A DNA stretch of 64,000 nt, taken from Hippophae tibetana (Eukaryota > Streptophyta > Magnoliopsida > Rosales > Elaeagnaceae). The stretch is from the NCBI GenBank assembly GCA_037013495.1, contig CM072810.1, forward strand, positions 29,479,843-29,543,842, in the 5' to 3' direction. Both the position numbers and the translations under genes were made by a program. The notes under the pieces were generated by a model, which was not told where the DNA came from, did no database searches, and saw only the letters and a program-made list of their open reading frames with translations. Positions 26,903 through 39,900 of this stretch are shown in pieces (position 1 is the first letter of the stretch; each line of letters starts with the position of its first letter).

Positions 26903-28674
26903 TTGAATTGAAATTTTGAACTCTATATCACGCAAGATGATGAAACTTTGGACAAATGTTTTACATGTTTTTCAAATGTTATGAACTACTCGTAGAACTT
27001 GCGTGGACCTATTTGCAAAGAAAATTAGATTGAGAAAATCATTGCTAATCTACCTTATCATTTCCATTCCAAAGCTACCTTACTTAAGTCCATGTACAAG
27101 CCCACTGAACATACTGTTAAATGAATCTGTTGGGCAAGTATTCGAATTGCATCATATGTTGCCAAGATAAGAGCAATCTACTTTGTAGGAGCAAAAGTAC
27201 TTAGTTCTCAAGAAATCAAGGACAGTGGTCCGCGCGAGGACGTTCTTGACCGAATTGTTAGAAATGATGACTCTAATCCCAATGAATAGAAAATGGCTTT
27301 ACTTCCCCATAGATTTACCAAATTTCTTAGAAAGAAAAAACCCTTTTCTAGGGATATGAAAAAAAGGTAATTCGAGCTCTAAAATGATTATTACGATGAA
27401 TTTAAAATTAAACTACTTCCAAAGAACATGAAACATTTTGGAAACTAGTCATAGTGGCATGTCAACAATAAAATAAATCAGGAATTATATAGTTGAATTG
27501 AAATTTTGAACTCTATATCACGCAAGATGATGAAACTTTGGACAAATGTTTTACATGTTTTTCAAACGTTATGAACTACTCGTACATATTGGGTGGACCT
27601 ATTAGCAAAGAAAATTAGATTGAGAAAATCATTGCTAATCTATCTTATCATTTCCATTCCAAAGCTACCTTGCTTAAGTCCATGTACAAACCCACGAACA
27701 TACTATTAAATGAATCTGTTTGGCAAGTATTCGAATTGCATCACATGTTGCAAAGAAAAGACCAATCTACTTTCTAGGAGCGAAAGTACTTAGCTCTAAT
27801 GGCATCAAGGATAGTAGTCCGAGCGAGGACGTTTTTGACAGAATTGTTAGAAATGATGACTCTAATCCTAATGAAGAGAAAATGGCTTTACTTTCCCAGA
27901 GATTTACCAAATTTCTTAGAAATAAAAAACCCTTTTTTAGGGATATCAAAAAACGGTAATTCGAGCTCTAAAATGATTATTACGATGAATTTAAAATTGA
28001 ACTACTTCAAAAGAACATGAAACATTTTGGAGAGTACTCATAGTGGCATGTCAACAATAAAATAAATTAGGAATTATATAGTTGAATTGCAATTTTGAAC
28101 TCTATATCACGCAAGATAATGAAACTTTGGACAAATGTTTTACATGCTTTTCAAACGTTATGAACTACTCGTACAACTTGGGTGGACCTATTTGCAAAGA
28201 AAATTAGATTGAGAAAATCATTGCTAGTCTACCTTCTCATTTCCATTCCAAAGCTACATTGCTTAAGTCCATGTACAAACCCACGAACATACTGTCAAAA
28301 GAATCCGTTGGGCATGTATTCGACCTCATGCATCACTTGTGGCCAATATGAGAGCAATCTACTTTCGAGTGGGGATAGAACTTGGCTATCAAGACATCAA
28401 GGATAGTGGTCCGAGGTAACATGTTTTTGACCGAATTGTTAGAATTTATGACTCTAATCCAAATGAGGAGAAAATGGCTCTACGTGCCCAGAGATTTACA
28501 AAATTTATTAGAAAGAAGAAACCCTTTTTTAGGGATATTAAAAAAAAGGTAATTCGAGCTCTAAAATGATTATTACGATGAATTTAAAATTGAACTTCTT
28601 CAAAAGAACATGAAACATTTTGGAGACTACACATACATGCATGTCAACAACAAAATAAATCTGGCATTATATAG

Positions 28675-30442
28675 TTGAATTGAAATTTTGAACTCTATAT
28701 CATGCAAGAGGATAAAATTTTGGACAAACTCTTTCATGTTTTTCATTATTAACTACTCGTAAAACATGGGCGGACCTATTAGGAAATAAAATTAGAATGA
28801 GAAAATCATTCCTAGACTACCTTATCATTTTAATGCCAAATTTACCTTGCTTAAGCCCATGTACAAACCCTCGAACATACTGTTAAATGAATCCGTTGGG
28901 CAAGTATTCGAACTCATGCATCACTTGTGGCCAAGATGGGAGCAATCTACTTTCGAGGGGGGAGAGAACTTGGCTCACAAGACATCATGGATAGTGGTCC
29001 GAGCGAGGACATTTTCGACCGAATTGTTAGAAATGATGACTCTAATCCAAATGAAGAGAAAATGGCTCTACTTGCCTAGAGATTTACCAAATTTGTTAGA
29101 AAGAGGAAACCTTTTTTTAGGGATATTAAAAAAAGGTAATTCGAGTTCCAAAATGATTATTACGATGAATTGAAAATTAAACATCTTCCAAAGAACATGA
29201 AACATTTTGGAAACTATTCATATTTTCATTTAAACATTAAAATAAATCTAGAATTATATAGTTGAATTGAAATTTTGAACTCGATATAATGCAATAGAAT
29301 GAAACTTTCCACAAATTATTTACATGTTTTTCAAACATTATGAACTACTCGTACAACTTGGGTGGACCTATTTGCAAAGAAAATTAGATTGAGAAAATCA
29401 TTCCTATTCTACCTTATAATTTTCATGCCAAAGTTACCTTGCTTATGTCCATGTACAAGCCAATTGAACATATAGGTAAATGAATCTGTTGCGCAAGTGT
29501 TCGAACTCATGCATCACTTTAGGCCAAGATAATAGCAATCTACTTTCGAGGGGGGAGAGAACTTGGCTCTCCATACATCAAGGATAGTGGTCCGAGGGAA
29601 AATGTTTGTGACCGAATTGTTAGAAATGATGACTCTAATCCAAATGAAGAGAAAATGGTTCTACTTGCCCAGAGATTTACCAATTTTATTAGAAAGAAGA
29701 AACCCTTTTTAGGGATATAAAAAAATGGTAATTCGAGCTCTAAAATTATTATTACGATAAATTTAAAATTGAACTACTTCAAAAGAACATGAAACATTTT
29801 GGAGACTACTCATAGTGGCATGTCAACAATAAAATAAATCAGGAATTATATAGTTGAATTGAAATTTTGAACACTATATCACGCAAGATGATGAAACTTT
29901 GGACAAATGTTTTACATGTTTTTCAAACGTTATGAACTACTCGTACCACTTGGGTGGACCTATTAGCAAAGAAAATTAGATTGAGAAAATCATTGCTAAT
30001 CTACCTTATCATTTCCATTCCAAAGCTACCTTGCTTAAGTCCATGTACAAGCCCACTGAACATACTGTTAAATGAATCTGTTGGGCAAGTATTCGAATTG
30101 CATCATATGTTGCCAAGATAAGAGCAATCTACTTTGTAGGAGCGAAAGTACTTAGCTCTCAAGAAATCAAGGATAGTGGTCCGCGCGAGGACGTTCTTGA
30201 CCGAATTGTTAGAAATGATGACTCTAATCCCAATGAAGAGAAAATGGCTTTACTTGCCCAGAGATTTACCAAATTTCTTAGAAAGAAGAAACCATTTTTT
30301 AGGGATATAAAAAAAGGTAATTCGAGCTCTAAAATGATTATTACGATGAATTTAAAATTAAACTGCTTCAAAAGAACATGAAACATTTTGGAAACTAGTC
30401 ATAGTGGCATCTCAACAATAAAATAAATGAGGAATTATATAG
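28675..30442 (+). repeat. Diverged third copy of the three-monomer HOR (1768 bp)
   Basis: The unit order is as in 23355-26902: gggcggacctattagg, ctcatattttc-like (ttcatattttcatttaaaca), then gaggccaag-like (taggccaagataatagcaat) and a region C-type unit. The first unit has lost several bases (ctctttcatgtttttcattattaac at about 28731). It is separated from the tandem pair by about 1.77 kb of other units (26903-28674), so the HOR was broken by later insertion or exchange. Confidence 0.75.
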
Positions 30443-32208
30443 TTGAATTGAAATTTTGAACTCTATATCCCGCAAGATAATGAAACTTTGGACAAATGTT
30501 TTACATGTTTTTCAAACGTTAGGAACTACTCGTACCACTTGGGTGGACCTATAAGCAAAGAAAATTAGATTGAGAAAATCATTGCTAATCTACCTTATCA
30601 TTTCCATTCCAAAGCTACCTTGCTTAAGTCCATGTACAAGCCCACTGAACATACTGTTAAATGAATCTGTTGGGCAAGTATTCGAATTGCATCATAAGTT
30701 GCCAAGATAGGAGCAATCTACTTTGTAAGAGCGAAAGTACTTAGCTCTCAACAAATCAAGGAGAGTAGTCCGCGCGAGGACGTTCTTGACCGAATTGTTA
30801 GAAATGATGACTCTAATCCCAATGAAGAGAAAATGGCTTTACTTGCCGAGAGATTTACCAAATTTCTTAGAAAGAAGAAACCTTTTTTTAAGGATATAAA
30901 AAAAGGTAATTCGAGCTCTAAAATGATTATTACGATGAATTTAAAATTAAACTACTTCAAAAGAACATGAAACATTTTGGAAACTAGTCATAGTGGCATG
31001 TCAACAATAAAATAAATAAGGAATTATATAGTTGAATTGAAATTTTGAACACTATAGCACGCAAGATGATGAAACTTTGGACAAATGTTTTACATGTTTT
31101 TCAAACGTTATGAACTACTCGTACCACTTGGGTGGACCTATGAGGAAAGAAAATTAGATTTCGAAAATCATTGCTAATCTACATTATCATTTCCATTTCA
31201 AAGTTACCTTGCTTAAGTCCATGTACAAGCCCACTGACCATACTGTTAAATGAATCTGTTGGGCATGTATTCGAATTGCATCATATGTTGCCAACATAAG
31301 ACCAATCTACTTTGTAAGAGCGAAAGTACTTAGCTCTTAAGAAATCAAGGATAGTGGTCCGCGCGAGGACGTTCTTGACCGAATTATTAGAAATGATGAC
31401 TCTAATCCCAATGAAGAGAAAATGGCTTTACTTGCCCAGAGATTTACCAAATTTCTTAGAAAGAAGAAACCATTTTTTAGGGATATAAAAAAAGGTAATT
31501 CGAGCTCTAAAATGATTATTACGATGAATTCAAAATTAAACTGCTTCAAAAAAACATGAAACATTTTGCAAACTAGTCATAGTGGCATGTCAACAAAAAA
31601 ATAAATCAGGAATTATATAGTTGAATTGAAATTTTGAACTCTATATCACGCAAGATGATGAAACTTTGGACAAATGTTTTACATGTTTTTCAAACGTTAG
31701 GAACTACTCGTACCACTTGGGTGGACCTATTTGCAAAGAAAATGAGATTGAGAAAATAATTGCTAATCTACCTTATCATTTCCATTCCAAAGCTACCTTG
31801 CTTAAGTCCATGTACAAGCCCACTGAACATACGGTTAAATGAATATGTTGGGCAAGTATTCGAATTGCATCATATGTTGCAAAGATAAGAGCAATCTACT
31901 TTGTAGGAGCGAAAGTACTTAACTCTCAAGAAATCAAGGATAGTGGTCCGCGCGAGGACGTTCTTGACCGAATTGTTAGAAATGATGACTCTAATCCCAA
32001 TGAAGAGAAAATGGCTTTACTTGCCTAGAGATTTACCAAATTTCTTTTAAAGAAGAAACCATTTTTAGGGATATAAAAAAAGGTAATTCGAGCTCTAAAA
32101 TGATTATTACGATGAATTTAAAATTGAACTACTTCAAAAGAACATGAAACATTTTGGAGACTACTCATAGTGGCATGTCAACAATAAAATAAATCAGGAA
32201 TTATATAG

Positions 32209-32800
32209 TTGAATTGAAATTTTGAACTCTATATTACGCAAGATGATGAAACTTTGGACAAATGTGTTACATGTTTTTCAAACGTTATGAACTACTCGTA
32301 CAACTTGGGTGGACCTATTAGCAAAGAAAATTAGATTGAGAAAATCATTGCTAGTCTACATTTTCATTTCCATTCCAAAGCTACCTTGCTTAAGTCCATG
32401 TACAAACCCACGAACATACTGTCAAATGAATCTGTTGGGCAAGTATTCGACCTCATGCATCACTTTTGGCCAATATTAGAGAAATCTACTTTCGAGTGAG
32501 GAGAGAACTTGGCTATCAAGACATCAAGGATAGTGGTCCGAGCGAACATGTTTCTGACCGAATGGTTAGAATTGATGACTCTAATCCAAATGTAGAGAAA
32601 ATGGCACTACGTGCCTAGAGATTTACCAAATTTATTAGAAAGAAGAAACCCTTTTTTAGGGATATTAAAAAAAGGTAATTCGATCTCTAAAATGATTATT
32701 ATGATGAATTTAAAATTGAACTTCTTCAAAAGAACATGAAACATTTTGGAGACTACACATACATGCATGTCAACAACAAAATAAATCAGGCATTATATAG
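32209..32800 (+). repeat. Hybrid A/C-type monomer (592 bp) inside the 589-bp array
   Basis: The unit begins like region C (tttggacaaatgtgttacat, gtctacattttcatttcc) and ends like region A/B (cctcatgcatcacttttggc, gagcgaacatgtttctgacc, acatgcatgtcaacaacaaa). Its close relatives are 42813-43404 and 59220-59811, also 592 bp. The three occurrences behave as a marked unit moved around the array by block duplication. Confidence 0.82.
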
Positions 32801-33389
32801 TTCAATTGAAATTTTGAACTCTATATCACGCAAGATGATGAAACTTTGGACAAATATTTTACATGTTTTTCAAATGTTATGAACTACTCGTACCACTTGG
32901 GTGGACCTATGAGGAAAGAAAATTAGATTTCGAAAATCATTGCTAATCTACCTTATCATTTCCATTTCAAAGCTACCTTGCTTAAGTCCATGTACAAGCC
33001 CACTGAACATACTGTTAAATGAATCTGTTGGGCAAGTATTCGAATTGCATCATATGTTGCCAACATAATACCAATCTACTTTGTAGGAGCGAAAGTACTT
33101 AGCTCTCAAGAAATCAAGGATAGTGGTCCGCGCGAGGACGTTCTTGACCGAATTGTTAGAAATGATGACTCTAATCCCAATGAAGAGAAAATGGCTTTAC
33201 TTGCCCAGAGATTTACCAAATTTCTTAGAAAGAAGAAACCATTTTTTAGGGATATAAAAAAAGGTAATTCGAGCTCTAAAATTATTATTACGATGAATTC
33301 AAAATTAAACTGCTTCAAAAAAACATGAAACATTTTGCAAACTAGTCATAGTGGCATGTCAACAATAAAATAAATGAGGAATTATATAG

Positions 33390-36300
33390 TTGAATTGAAA
33401 TTTTGAACTCTATATCACGCAAGATGATGAAACTTTGGACAAATGTTTTACATGTTTTTCAAACGTTAGGAACTACTCGTACCACTTGGGTGGACCTATT
33501 TGCAAAGAAAATGAGATTGAGAAAATCATTGCTAATCTACCTTATCATTTCCATTCCAAAGCTACCTTGCTTAAGTCCATGTACAAGCCCACTGAACATA
33601 CTATTAAATGAATCTATTGGGCAAGTATTCGAATTCCATCATATGTTGCCAAGATAAGAGCAATCTACTTTGTAGGAGCGAAAGTACTTAGCTCTCAAGA
33701 AATCAAGGATAGTGGTCCGCGCGAGGACGTTCTTGACCGAATTGTTAGAAATGATGACTCTAATCCCAATGAAGAGAAAATGGCTTTACTTGCCTAGAGA
33801 TTTACCAAATTTCTTAGAAAGAAGAAACCATTTTTTAGGGATATAAAAAAAGGTAATTCGAGCTCTCAAATTTTTATTACGATAAATTTAAAATTGAAGT
33901 ACTTCAAAAGAAAATGAAACATTTTGGAAACTAGTCATAGTGGCATGTCAACAATAAAATAAATCAGGAATTATATAGTTGAATTGAAATTTTGAACACT
34001 ATATCACGCAAGATGATGAAACTTTGGACAAATGTTTTACATGTTTTTCAAATGTTATGAACTACTCGTACCACTTGGGTAGACCTATGAGGATAGAAAA
34101 TTAGATTTCGAAAATCATTGCTAATCTACCTTATCATTTCCATTCCAAAGCTACCTTGCTTAAGTCCATGTACAAGCCCACTGAACATACTATTAAATGA
34201 ATCTATTGGGCAAGTATTCGAATTCCATCATATGTTGCCAAGATAAGAGCAATCTACTTTGTAGGAGCGAAAGTACTTAGCTCTCAAGAAATCAAGGATA
34301 GTGGTCCGCGCGAGGACCTTCTTGACCGAATTGTTAGAAATGATGACTCTAATCCCAATGAAGAGAAAATGGCTTTACTTGCCCAGAGATTTACCAAATT
34401 TCTTAGAAAGAAGAAACCATTTTTTAGGGATATAAAAAAAGGTAATTCGAGCTCTAAAATTATTATTACGATGAATTTAAAATTGAAGTACTTCAAAAAA
34501 ACATGAAACATTTTGCAAACTAGTCATAGTGGCATGTCAACAATAAAATAAATGAGGAATTATATAGTTGAATTGAAATTTTGAACTCTATATCACGCAA
34601 GATGATAAAACTTTGGACAAATGTTTTACATGTTTTTCAAACGTTAGGAACTACTCGTACCACTTGGGTGGACCTATTTGCAAAGAAAATGAGATTGAGA
34701 AAATCATTGCTAATCTACCTTATCATTTCCATTCCAAAGCTACCTTGCTTAAGTCCATGTACAAGCCCACTGAACATACTATTAAATGAATCTATTGGGC
34801 AAGTATTCGAATTCCATCATATGTTGCCAAGATAAGAGCAATCTACTTTGTAGGAGCGAAAGTACTTAGCTCTCAAGAAATCAAGGATAGTGGTCCGCGC
34901 GAGGACCTTCTTGACCGAATTGTTAGAAATGATGACTCTAATCCCAATGAAGAGAAAATGGCTTTACTTGCCTAGAGATTTACCAAATTTCTTAGAAAGA
35001 AGAAACCATTTTTTAGGGATATAAAAAAAGGTAATTCGAGCTCTAAAATTATTATTACGATAAATTTAAAATTGAAGTACTTCAAAAGAAAATGAAACAT
35101 TTTGGAAACTAGTCATAGTGGCATGTCAACAATAAAATAAATCAGGAATTATATAGTTGAATTGAAATTTTGAACACTATATCACGCAAGATGATAAAAC
35201 TTTGCACAAATGTTTTACATGTTTTTCAAATGTTATGAACTACTCGTACCACTTGGGTAGACCTATGAGGATAGAAAATTAGATTTCGAAAATCATTGCT
35301 AATCTACCTTATCATTTCCATTCCAAAGCTACCTTGCTTAAGTCCATGTACAAGCCCACTGAACATACTATTAAATGAATCTATTGGGCAAGTATTCGAA
35401 TTCCATCATATGTTGCCAAGATAAGAGCAATCTACTTTGTAGGAGCGAAAGTACTTAGCTCTCAAGAAATCAAGGATAGTGGTCCGCGCGAGGACCTTCT
35501 TGACCGAATTGTTAGAAATGATGACTCTAATCCCAATGAAGAGAAAATGGCTTTACTTGCCCAGAGATTTACCAAATTTCTTAGAAAGAAGAAACCATTT
35601 TTTAGGGATATAAAAAAAGGTAATTCGAGCTCTAAAATTATTATTACGATGAATTTAAAATTGAAGTACTTCAAAAAAACATGAAACATTTTGCAAACTA
35701 GTCATAGTGGCATGTCAACAATAAAATAAATGAGGAATTATATAGTTGAATTGAAATTTTGAACTCTATATCACGCAAGATGATAAAACTTTGGACAAAT
35801 GTTTTACATGTTTTTCAAACGTTAGGAACTACTCGTACCACTTGGGTGGACCTATTTGCAAAGAAAATGAGATTGAGAAAATCATTGCTAATCTACCTTA
35901 TCATTTCCATTCCAAAGCTACCTTGCTTAAGTCCATGTACAAGCCCACTGAACATACTATTAAATGAATCTATTGGGCAAGTATTCGAATTCCATCATAT
36001 GTTGCCAAGATAAGAGCAATCTACTTTGTAGGAGCGAAAGTACTTAGCTCTCAAGAAATCAAGGATAGTGGTCCGCGCGAGGACCTTCTTGACCGAATTG
36101 TTAGAAATGATGACTCTAATCCCAATGAAGAGAAAATGGCTTTACTTGCCTAGAGATTTACCAAATTTCTTAGAAAGAAGAAACCATTTTTTAGGGATAT
36201 AAAAAAAGGTAATTCGAGCTCTAAAATTATTATTACGATAAATTTAAAATTGAAGTACTTCAAAAGAAAATGAAACATTTTGGAAACTAGTCATAGTGGC

Positions 36301-36923
36301 ATGTCAACAATAAAATAAATCAGGAATTATATAGTTGAATTGAAATTTTGAACACTATATCACGCAAGATGATAAAACTTTGCACAAATGTTTTACATGT
36401 TTTTCAAATGTTATGAACTACTCGTACCACTTGGGTAGACCTATGAGGATAGAAAATTAGATTTCGAAAATCATTGCTAATCTACCTTATCATTTCCATT
36501 CCAAAGCTACCTTGCTTAAGTCCATGTACAAGCCCACTGAACATACTATTAAATGAATCTATTGGGCAAGTATTCGAATTCCATCATATGTTGCCAAGAT
36601 AAGAGCAATCTACTTTGTAGGAGCGAAAGTACTTAGCTCTCAAGAAATCAAGGATAGTGGTCCGCGCGAGGACCTTCTTGACCGAATTGTTAGAAATGAT
36701 GACTCTAATCCCAATGAAGAGAAAATGGCTTTACTTGCCTAGAGATTTACCAAATTTCTTAGAAAGAAGAAACCATTTTTTAGGGATATAAAAAAAGGTA
36801 ATTCGAGCTCTCAAATTATTATTACGATAAATTTAAAATTGAAGTACTTCAAAAGAAAATGAAACATTTTGGAAACTAGTCATAGTGGCATGTCAACAAT
36901 AAAATAAATCAGGAATTATATAG
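33390..36923 (+). repeat. Two-monomer HOR (1178 bp), three near-identical copies
   Basis: Copies are 33390-34567, 34568-35745 and 35746-36923. Monomer a has aaaataaatgaggaattata before the anchor and ttaggaactactcgtacc after it, with gcaaagaaaatgagattg. Monomer b has gaacactatatcacgcaaga and cctatgaggatagaaaatta. The second and third copies are almost indistinguishable. The first differs slightly, with gatgatgaaac where the others have gatgataaaac. The array then continues with another b unit at 36924, giving the order a-b-a-b-a-b-b. This is the most recently homogenised part of the window. Confidence 0.92.
33894..33907. repeat. 14-bp perfect palindrome, subfamily marker
   Basis: The run ttgaagtacttcaa equals its own reverse complement. 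It recurs one monomer on at 34483-34496 and in many units between 33.9 and 41.0 kb, and again around 45.68, 47.45, 52.28, 54.77, 56.07 and 57.96 kb. Other units carry ttgaactacttcaa, ttaaactgcttcaa or ttgaacttcttcaa at the same place, which are not palindromic. It is a useful subfamily marker; any function is unknown. Confidence 0.75.
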
Positions 36924-39900
36924 TTGAATTGAAATTTTGAACACTATATCACGCAAGATGATAAAACTTTGGACAAATGTTTTACATGTTTTTCAAATGT
37001 TATGAACTACTCGTACCACTTGGGTAGACCTATGAGGATAGAAAATTAGATTTCGAAAATCATTGCTAATCTACCTTATCATTTCCATTCCAAAGCTACC
37101 TTGCTTAAGTCCATGTACAAGCCCACTGAACATACTATTAAATGAATCTATTGGGCAAGTATTCGAATTCCATCATATGTTGCCAAGATAAGAGCAATCT
37201 ACTTTGTAGGAGCGAAAGTACTTAGCTCTCAAGAAATCAAGGATAGTGGTCTGCGCGAGGACGTTCTTGACCGAATTGTTAGAAATGATGACTCTAATCC
37301 CAATGAAGAGAAAATGGCTTTACTTGCCTAGAGATTTACCAAATTTCTTTTAAAGAAGAAACCATTTTTAGGGATATAAAAAAAGGTAATTCGAGGTCTA
37401 AAATGATTATTACGATGAATTTAAAATTGAACTACTTCAAAAGAACATGAAACATTTTGGAGACTACTCATAGTGGCATGTCAACAATAAAATAAATCAG
37501 GAATTATATAGTTGAATTGAAATTTTGAACTCTATATCACGCAAGATGATGAAACTTTGGACAAATGTGTTACATGTTTTTCAAATGTTATGAACTACTC
37601 GTACAACTTGGGTGGACCTATTAGCAAAGAAAATTAGATTTCGAAAATCATTGCTAGTCTACATTTTCATTTCCATTCCAAAGCTACCTTGCTTAAGTCC
37701 ATGTACAAGCCCACTGAACATACTATTAAATGAATCTATTGGGCAAGTATTCGAATTCCATCATATGTTGCCAAGATAAGAGCAATCTACTTTGTAGGAG
37801 CGAAAGTACTTAGCTCTCAAGAAATCAAGGATAGTGGTCCGCGCGAGGACGTTCTTGACCGAATTGTTAGAAATGATGACTCTAATACCAATGAAGAGAA
37901 AATGGCTTTACTTGCCTAGAGATTTACCAAATTTGTTAGAAAGAACAAACCATTTTTTAGGGATATAAAAAAAGGTAATTCGAGCTCTAAAATTATTATT
38001 ACGATAAATTTAAAATTGAAGTACTTCAAAAGAAAATGAAACATTTTGGAAACTAGTCATAGTGGCATGTCAACAATAAAATAAATCAGGAATTATATAG
38101 TTGAATTGAAATTGTGAACACTATATCACGCAAGATGATGAAACTTTGGACAAATGTTTTACATGTTTTTTCAACTGTTATGAACTACTCGTACCACTTG
38201 GGTAGACCTATGAGGAAAGAAAATTAGATTTCGAAAATCATTGCTACTCTACCTTATCATTTCCATTCCAAAGCTACCTTGCTTAAGTCCATGTACAAGC
38301 CCACTGAACATACTATTAAATGAATCTATTGGGCAAGTATTCGAATTCCATCATATGTTGCCAAGATAAGAGCAATCTACTTTGTAGGAGCGAAAGTACT
38401 TAGCTCTCAAGAAATCAAGGATAGTGGTCTGCGCGAGGACGTTCTTGACCGAATTGTTAGAAATGATGACTCTAATCCCAATGAAGAGAAAATGGATTTA
38501 CTTGCCTAGAGATTTACCCAATTTCTTTTAAAGAAGAAACCATTTTTAGGGATATAAAAAAAGGTAATTCGAGCTCTAAAATGATTATTACGATGAATTT
38601 AAAATTGAACTACTTCAAAAGAACATGAAACATTTTGGAGACTACTCATAGTGGCATGTCAACAATAAAATAAATCAGGAATTATATAGTTGAATTGAAA
38701 TTTTGAACTCTATATTACGCAAGATGATGAAACTTTGGACAAATGTGTTACATGTTTTTCAAACGTTATGAACTACTCGTACAACTTGGGTGGACCTATT
38801 AGCAAAGAAAATTAGATTTCGAAAATCATTGCTAGTCTACATTTTCATTTCCATTCCAAAGCTACCTTGCTTAAGTCCATGTACAAGCCCACTGAACATA
38901 CTATTAAATGAATCTATTGGGCAAGTATTCGAATTCCATCATATGTTGCCAAGATAAGAGCAATCTACTTTGTAGGAGCGAAAGTACTTAGCTCTCAAGA
39001 AATCAAGGATAGTGGTCCGCGCGAGGACGTTCTTGACCAAATTGTTAGAAATGATGACTCTAATCCCAATGAAGAGAAAATGGCTTTACTTGCCTAGAGA
39101 TTTACCAAATTTCTTAGAAAGACGAAACCATTTTTTAGGGATATAAAAAAAGGTAATTCGAGCTCTCAAATTATTATTACGATAAATTTAAAATTGAAGT
39201 ACTTCAAAAGAAAATGAAACATTTTGGAAACTAGTCATAGTGGCATGTCAACAATAAAATAAATCAGGAATTATATAGTTGAATTGAAATTTTGAACACT
39301 ATATCACGCAAGATGATAAAACTTTGGACAAATGTTTTACATGTTTTTCAAATGTTATGAACTACTCGTACCACTTGGGTAGACCTATGAGGAAAGAAAA
39401 TTAGATTTCGAAAATCATTGCTAATCTACCTTATCATTTCCATTCCAAAGCTACCTTGCTTAAGTCCATGTACAAGCCCACTGAACATACTATTAAATGA
39501 ATCTATTGGGCAAGTATTCGAATTCCATCATATGTTGCCAAGATAAGAGCAATCTACTTTGTAGGAGCGAAAGTACTTAGCTCTCAAGAAATCAAGGATA
39601 GTGGTCCGCGCGAGGACGTTCTTGACCGAATTGTTAGAAATGATGACTCTAATACCAATGAAGAGAAAATGGCTTTACTTGCCTAGAGATTTACCAAATT
39701 TGTTAGAAAGAACAAACCATTTTTTAGGGATATAAAAAAAGGTAATTCGAGCTCTAAAATTATTATTACGATAAATTTAAAATTGAAGTACTTCAAAAGA
39801 AAATGAAACATTTTGGAAACTAGTCATAGTGGCATGTCAACAATAAAATAAATCAGGAATTATATAGTTGAATTGAAATTTTGAACACTATATCACGCAA

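Larger units (their letters stand above)
18754..29853 (+). repeat. Region B: transitional, mixed-length monomers
   Basis: Anchors lie at 18754, 19259, 19808, 20400, 20993, 21583, 22172, 22764, 23355, 23949, 24540, 25128, 25722, 26314, 26903, 27493, 28082, 28675 and 29262, with the next at 29854. Lengths run 505, 549, then 587-594. Units of the region A kind (catgcatcacttgtggccaa, ttcgaggggggagagaactt) mix with units of the region C kind (ttgcatcatatgttgccaag, aggagcgaaagtacttagct), and some are chimeras of both. This is the boundary zone between the two homogenised subfamilies. Confidence 0.88.

Noticed and set aside
30159..30386. Recurrent 75-codon minus-strand frames with a hydrophobic start, as at 30159-30386, in more than fifteen monomers
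   Set aside because: They are antisense to the gag-like segment and recur only because the repeat recurs. Each is confined to one monomer, many units have it broken, and there is no sign of a promoter.
33361..33390. aataaaataaa and attatatag before the anchor as polyadenylation signal or TATA box
   Set aside because: Such strings are expected by chance in AT-rich DNA and occur in each of about 107 units. There is no associated gene.
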